DNA from: Bacteroidales bacterium | GTDB lineage: Bacteria; Bacteroidota; Bacteroidia; Bacteroidales; F082 | Reading direction: 5' to 3' | DNA: 64,000 bases | Assembly (NCBI GenBank): GCA_017561025.1 | Contig: JAFZDU010000124.1 | Location: 1 to 64,000, forward strand | In this document: positions 60,827 to 64,000 of the stretch, one piece after another | Layout: the number at the start of each line of letters is the position of its first letter | Position numbering within the stretch: position 1 is the first letter of the stretch | Position numbers and translations under genes: made by a program | Notes under the pieces: model-generated | Databases searched by the model: none | Told to the model about the DNA's origin: nothing | The model's input: the letters and a program-made list of their open reading frames with translations, nothing else

Positions 60827-60840
60827 GTGTCTTATAAAGA

Positions 60841-62016
60841 TTACATCAGTTTCTGATAGAACTGCCACCATTTGTCAGGCAATTCATTTTCCATTGTAAG
60901 GTCATAGTCTTCTCTTGAACATGGAATATAATGATGGCGTTCATATTTTGCCTTGTCTTTGCTTTTGAAAGATAAATCCATCCACCATTTACCGCTTACC
61001 TTATGGCAAAGGAAAACTATATCTTCGTTAACATCGTCAAGGTTTACGTTATAACGTTTGAAATCTTTGCTGTCTTGACTTGGATAATCGTTCATTCTCA
61101 GACTGAAGCCTTCTATAAAATACCATATCATTTGAGATAAGGTATTTGCTGTAGTATTATTGATATCCAAAGAAGGGTTATATTCAAAGAATCCTATGCA
61201 AGTCATTTTTGGGTTTATGCCTGCGTAACGTGTCATCACACAACCGTCTTCTGAAGAAAAACCATTAGGAGAGTTATAGCTGACTCCTGGAGCATCGGCA
61301 GCGCAAAATGCAGCTGTATCTATAGTCAAGATATCAGCATTTCTTATAAGAGGCTCTGTGATTTGTGGGTTATTTTTAATTTTTCCAATTCTATGAACAT
61401 CGAAAAGAAGATCTTTCATTAAACTAATGCTTTGGTTATCGACATAATAGCTTTGATATCCAATATTAGTATAGTTGAAAAGGAAATTAGGCTGATGCAA
61501 AATGATATGGCTTAGATAAGAATTTGAATTTAATTCTTCCTCTTCTTGACCTATATCGAAACGCGGATCTATGGCTGCTATGTTTACCAGTTTGCCTGTG
61601 TTTTCATAAACTTGATATATAGGATATGTAAGATCTTGACTTCCACCTAAAATTATTGGCACTATGTGATATTTCATCAAAGTCATAACAACTTTATTAA
61701 GGGCGAAATATGTATCTTCAATTCCAAATCCTGTCCTGATATTTCCTAAATCTATGATTTTTATATCTTTCCAATGGTTGAAAAGCTGATATAATGATTT
61801 TCTTATTGCGTTAGGAGCTTCTTTACATCCTTTATTATCAAAGGAGTTACGGTCTTCTTCAACGCCTATAATAGCAAGTTCATATCCGTCAATGTCGGGA
61901 AATTCATTTTCGTCATTATAAATTGTGATGCTGTTGCCAATTTGATTTTGATGATACAAATTGCAGCTTTCTATAAAATCTTGCTTTATATTATTAAGAA
62001 AAACATTGATATCCAT
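60841..62016 (-). CDS. Ureohydrolase (arginase/formimidoylglutamase) family protein, altered metal site
   Basis: This protein of about 391 residues (start ATG 62016; an upstream ATG at 62046 is less likely) has the arginase/agmatinase fold. The usual dimanganese ligands are altered: GGDH is GGSQ (GGSQDLTYPIY), DAHxD is DPRFD (AAIDPRFDIG), and SxDxD is TIDTA (LTIDTAAFCAADAPG). About half of the ligands are therefore missing. I recall Bacteroidota members annotated as formimidoylglutamase with the same changes, so this is probably a family trait and not a fresh mutation. Whether it is an enzyme, possibly of a different reaction, is unclear. Confidence 0.75.
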   Translation of the reverse strand: MDINVFLNNIKQDFIESCNLYHQNQIGNSITIYNDENEFPDIDGYELAIIGVEEDRNSFDNKGCKEAPNAIRKSLYQLFNHWKDIKIIDLGNIRTGFGIEDTYFALNKVVMTLMKYHIVPIILGGSQDLTYPIYQVYENTGKLVNIAAIDPRFDIGQEEEELNSNSYLSHIILHQPNFLFNYTNIGYQSYYVDNQSISLMKDLLFDVHRIGKIKNNPQITEPLIRNADILTIDTAAFCAADAPGVSYNSPNGFSSEDGCVMTRYAGINPKMTCIGFFEYNPSLDINNTTANTLSQMIWYFIEGFSLRMNDYPSQDSKDFKRYNVNLDDVNEDIVFLCHKVSGKWWMDLSFKSKDKAKYERHHYIPCSREDYDLTMENELPDKWWQFYQKLM

Positions 62017-62043
62017 TGTTTTATATTTTATGTTTAATTTTTT

Positions 62044-62051
62044 CAAAATTA
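62044..62051 (-). promoter_or_regulatory. Promoter -7 element for the ureohydrolase-family gene
   Basis: TAATTTTG on the minus strand, 27 bp before ATG 62016, matches TAnnTTTG and favours that start. Confidence 0.4.
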
Positions 62052-62086
62052 TAAAATAAATCTGATTTTACTCTTTTAAAAATGTT

Positions 62087-62094
62087 TAAATTTG
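62087..62094 (+). promoter_or_regulatory. Promoter -7 element directly at the rlmH start
   Basis: TAAATTTG ends only 3 bp before ATG 62098. If used, transcription would begin at or within the start codon, making a leaderless mRNA. Confidence 0.35.
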
Positions 62095-62097
62095 CTT

Positions 62098-62571
62098 ATG
62101 AAAATTTTGTTTTTAGTTATAGGCAAGACCGACGAAAGTTATTTGGATACAGGAATAACTAAGTTTATCAAAAGGCTGGAACATTATATACCTTTTGAGA
62201 TGAAGGTTATTCCAGACATTAAAAATAGGAAGACTCTTAATGAGGAACAGCAGAAAAAACTTGAAGGAGATTTGATATTGTCGCAAGTCACTGCCGGCGA
62301 TGACCTGATACTTCTTGATGAGAATGGCAAGACTTTCTCTTCTGTGGCTTTTTCTCAGTGGATGGAAAAACAGATGAATACTGGAACAAAACGAATTATT
62401 TTCGTTGTAGGAGGTCCTTATGGTTTTTCTAAGGAAGTTTATGCTAAGGCAAAATTCAAGATAAGCCTTTCTGAAATGACATTCTCTCATCAGATGATAC
62501 GTCTTATCTTCGTTGAACAACTATATCGAGCTTTTACTATTATAAAAGGTGAACCATATCATCATGTTTAA
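62098..62571 (+). CDS. rlmH: 23S rRNA (pseudouridine1915-N3)-methyltransferase RlmH
   Basis: RlmH is a SPOUT-class methyltransferase acting on pseudouridine 1915 of 23S rRNA. The start ATG 62098 gives the family's usual MKILFLVIGKTDESY and 157 residues; a TTG two codons earlier is possible. The SPOUT knot is present: GDDLILLDENGKTFSSVAFSQWM, IFVVGGPYGFSKEVYAKAKFKISLSEMTFSHQMIRLIFVEQLYRA and the final GEPYHHV. All conserved positions appear intact. Confidence 0.96.
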   Translation: MKILFLVIGKTDESYLDTGITKFIKRLEHYIPFEMKVIPDIKNRKTLNEEQQKKLEGDLILSQVTAGDDLILLDENGKTFSSVAFSQWMEKQMNTGTKRIIFVVGGPYGFSKEVYAKAKFKISLSEMTFSHQMIRLIFVEQLYRAFTIIKGEPYHHV

Positions 62572-62644
62572 GGTTTATAAGATACAAGAATATTTAATAG
62601 CTTTAGTATTAATTTGTTTTAACAAAAAAAATAAAAAAAAGTTA

Positions 62645-62675
62645 TTGACAAAAATATTTTCGTTTTGTATATTTG
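62645..62675 (+). promoter_or_regulatory. Strong promoter of the small-protein/nitroreductase operon
   Basis: TTG (62645-62647), a 20 bp spacer and TATATTTG (62668-62675) match the Bacteroidota consensus fully. ATG 62730 is 54 bp further on. Confidence 0.6.
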
Positions 62676-62729
62676 TAGGGTCTTTCACAGATTAATAAAC
62701 TTATTATTAACTTTAAAAAAAATAACTAT

Positions 62730-62960
62730 ATGGAAAACTTAATTGAATTGCTAAAGCAACAACAAGAAGGCTACGATGATATCAAGGCTGAAAAGAAATT
62801 AAGCTTGTTCTATCACAAAGCAAACTCTGCAGGAATAAACTCTTTTCTTGAAGAATTTTTCGAATGGTTAATGGTGACTAAAAATATGGATTATAAAGAT
62901 ATCATGAAAATGACACATGAAGATTTACATGATATTTACGAAAAAGAATTCAAGAAATAA
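62730..62960 (+). CDS. Small hypothetical protein (76 residues)
   Basis: The protein is helical, charged and without signal peptide, cysteine or membrane segment; the central SAGINSFLEEFFEWLMV is its most hydrophobic part. I do not recognise the family. It has a consensus promoter and the nitroreductase ATG (62962) comes 1 bp after its stop, so it is very probably a real gene co-transcribed with the nitroreductase. Confidence 0.65.
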   Translation: MENLIELLKQQQEGYDDIKAEKKLSLFYHKANSAGINSFLEEFFEWLMVTKNMDYKDIMKMTHEDLHDIYEKEFKK

Positions 62961-62961
62961 T

Positions 62962-63615
62962 ATGATAAAAAAAGCTAAATTATTATGTTTGTTAGGTTTA
63001 GGCTTTTTAATGTTAAACAGCTGTACCGAACAAAACAGCAAGACTATTTCAACAGAGATAAACAAAGAACAGATCATTGTTGAAAATCTGATGACGAGAA
63101 GAAGTGTTCGTGCATATAAAGACGAGCCTGTGCCACAAGATATTATGAATGTCATACTTGAATGCGGTGTATATGCTCCAAATGGCATGAATAAGCAGCC
63201 TTGGGAAATTCGTGTTGTAGATAACAAGGATTATATCAATGGAATTACAGATTTGTATCTTTCAGACATGGATGAAGATCATCCTCGTAATCCAAAGAAA
63301 GACCCTAATTTCCGCAATATGTTCCGCAATGCTCCTACAGTAGTATTCATTGCAATGGAACCAGGATTATGTTCTCAAGTTGATTGCGGACTTCTCGCAG
63401 GTAATATGGTGAATGCTGCATGGGCTTATGGTATTGGCAGTTGCATACAAATGGCTCCTGTTCAATTTATGAAGTCAGAGAAAGCTAAAGATTATTTGGA
63501 TAAACTATCATTCTCTGAAGGTTACGAATTGCTTATGGCTATAGGTTTCGGTTATCCTGATGAACATCCTCAAGCTAAGCCTAGAATAAAAGAGAAAATA
63601 AAATTCATCGACTGA
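62962..63615 (+). CDS. Nitroreductase-family lipoprotein
   Basis: The nitroreductase fold binds FMN and reduces nitro-compounds, quinones or flavin-linked substrates with NAD(P)H. I start the gene at ATG 62962 (MIKKAKLL), 217 residues. The FMN-binding RRSVRAYKDEPV, ECGVYAPNGMNKQPW and the later GYPDE motifs are present. Unusually, a lipoprotein signal precedes the fold: hydrophobic core LLCLLGLGFLML and lipobox LNSC. The enzyme is thus predicted to sit on the outer face of the inner membrane or in the outer membrane. It follows the small protein gene by 1 bp and ends in a strong terminator. Confidence 0.88.
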   Translation: MIKKAKLLCLLGLGFLMLNSCTEQNSKTISTEINKEQIIVENLMTRRSVRAYKDEPVPQDIMNVILECGVYAPNGMNKQPWEIRVVDNKDYINGITDLYLSDMDEDHPRNPKKDPNFRNMFRNAPTVVFIAMEPGLCSQVDCGLLAGNMVNAAWAYGIGSCIQMAPVQFMKSEKAKDYLDKLSFSEGYELLMAIGFGYPDEHPQAKPRIKEKIKFID

Positions 63616-63631
63616 TATAAAGTCAGAAAAT

Positions 63632-63668
63632 AAAAAGGAGTTATGATTTTTTTCCATAACTCCTTTTT
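63632..63668. terminator. Terminator after the nitroreductase gene
   Basis: AAAAAGGAGTTATG (63632-63645) and CATAACTCCTTTTT (63655-63668) form a 14 bp stem with a T-run, between two converging genes. Confidence 0.8.
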
Positions 63669-63672
63669 TTAT

Positions 63673-64000
63673 TTATCTTGTGTGTCTTGCTATAAAATGT
63701 TTCAAATTTTCACCGCTTATATTTTTGCCTATTATTATACCATCTTTGTTAATGATAAAATTCTGAGGTATGAAAGCTACTCCATATTCATTAGCTGCAG
63801 GACAGTTCCAGCCTTGTAATGCAGAGAGATGATTGTTCCAGCTGAGGTTATCATCTTTGATTCCTTTGAGCCATGCTTCTTTATCAGTGTCTAAAGATAC
63901 GCTGACTATTTCCAACCCCTTATCTTTAAACAATTCGTATGTCTCTACTACATTAGGATTTTCAACGCGGCAGTCAGGACACCATGAAGCCCAGAAGTCA
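63673..64000 (-). CDS. Thioredoxin-like (TlpA/ResA family) protein, partial
   Basis: Only the last 109 codons are in the window; the start is beyond 64000. The frame reads FWASWCPDCRVENPNVVETY, which contains the thioredoxin active site C-P-D-C, followed by GLEIVSVSLDTDKEAW, the cis-proline segment YGVAFIPQNFIINKDG and the final helix. The insertion with SLD and the VAFIPQNF form are typical of TlpA/ResA-like periplasmic thiol-disulfide oxidoreductases that handle cytochrome c or exported proteins. The N-terminal part, where a signal peptide or lipobox would be, is missing. Confidence 0.88.
   Translation of the reverse strand, partial: DFWASWCPDCRVENPNVVETYELFKDKGLEIVSVSLDTDKEAWLKGIKDDNLSWNNHLSALQGWNCPAANEYGVAFIPQNFIINKDGIIIGKNISGENLKHFIARHTR

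Overview
The window is chromosomal DNA of a moderately AT-rich Bacteroidota bacterium, most likely of the order Bacteroidales. The evidence is a SusC/SusD pair, four proteins ending in type IX secretion (T9SS) sorting domains, Bacteroidota-only families (DUF4175, DUF4292, OMP beta-barrel receptors), promoters of the TTG-N17..23-TAnnTTTG type and few Shine-Dalgarno sites. I cannot name a genus. I see no tRNA, rRNA, CRISPR array, transposase or prophage.

Layout. 1-4780 (minus strand) is an accessory operon: an ECF-like sigma factor, an anti-sigma-like/C39-like peptidase/RyR/zinc-ribbon fusion, an M48 metallopeptidase with a zinc ribbon, two small proteins, a frameshifted gene, a 24-codon stump of a TIR gene, and a second RyR-domain gene cut by the window edge. 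This is my best candidate for an undescribed system. 5069-15439 (plus) holds DUF4175, ybeY, mnmG, a methyltransferase and a large NtrY-like histidine kinase; two parS-like palindromes flank mnmG. 15440-16047 is a repeat-rich spacer. 16048-25066 (plus) holds a secreted subtilase, a flippase, dut, a TPR protein, a DUF4292 lipoprotein, an EnvC-like protein and a 43-residue lipoprotein.

25078-36804 (minus) carries an M28 lipoprotein, an outer-membrane receptor, mgsA and a SusC-SusD-PNGase F operon that looks built to release and import N-glycans. 36914-50855 is mainly housekeeping: radA, a gate-domain membrane protein, topA, polA, acpP-fabF-rnc, yraN, metG and a Fic enzyme. 51021-57627 has a DUF2148 protein and the minus-strand operon rpiB / LutB-like / T9SS M28 peptidase / second PNGase F. 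57628-58015 is an AT-rich spacer with a cluster of DnaA-box-like 9-mers, a candidate oriC. The rest has a glycosyltransferase and a flippase-like membrane protein, ruvC, a degenerate ureohydrolase, rlmH, a small orphan protein, a lipoprotein nitroreductase and a partial thioredoxin-like gene.

Two themes link the parts. First, secreted protein and glycoprotein breakdown: two PNGase F paralogues, an S8 and an M28 peptidase with T9SS tails, an M28 lipoprotein and SusCD uptake. Second, short 'phrase' repeats fill many intergenic gaps and have entered at least three coding regions at domain borders (polA, the DUF4292 lipoprotein signal peptide, the subtilase propeptide). The parS-like sites and the DnaA-box cluster together suggest that the window lies near the replication origin.
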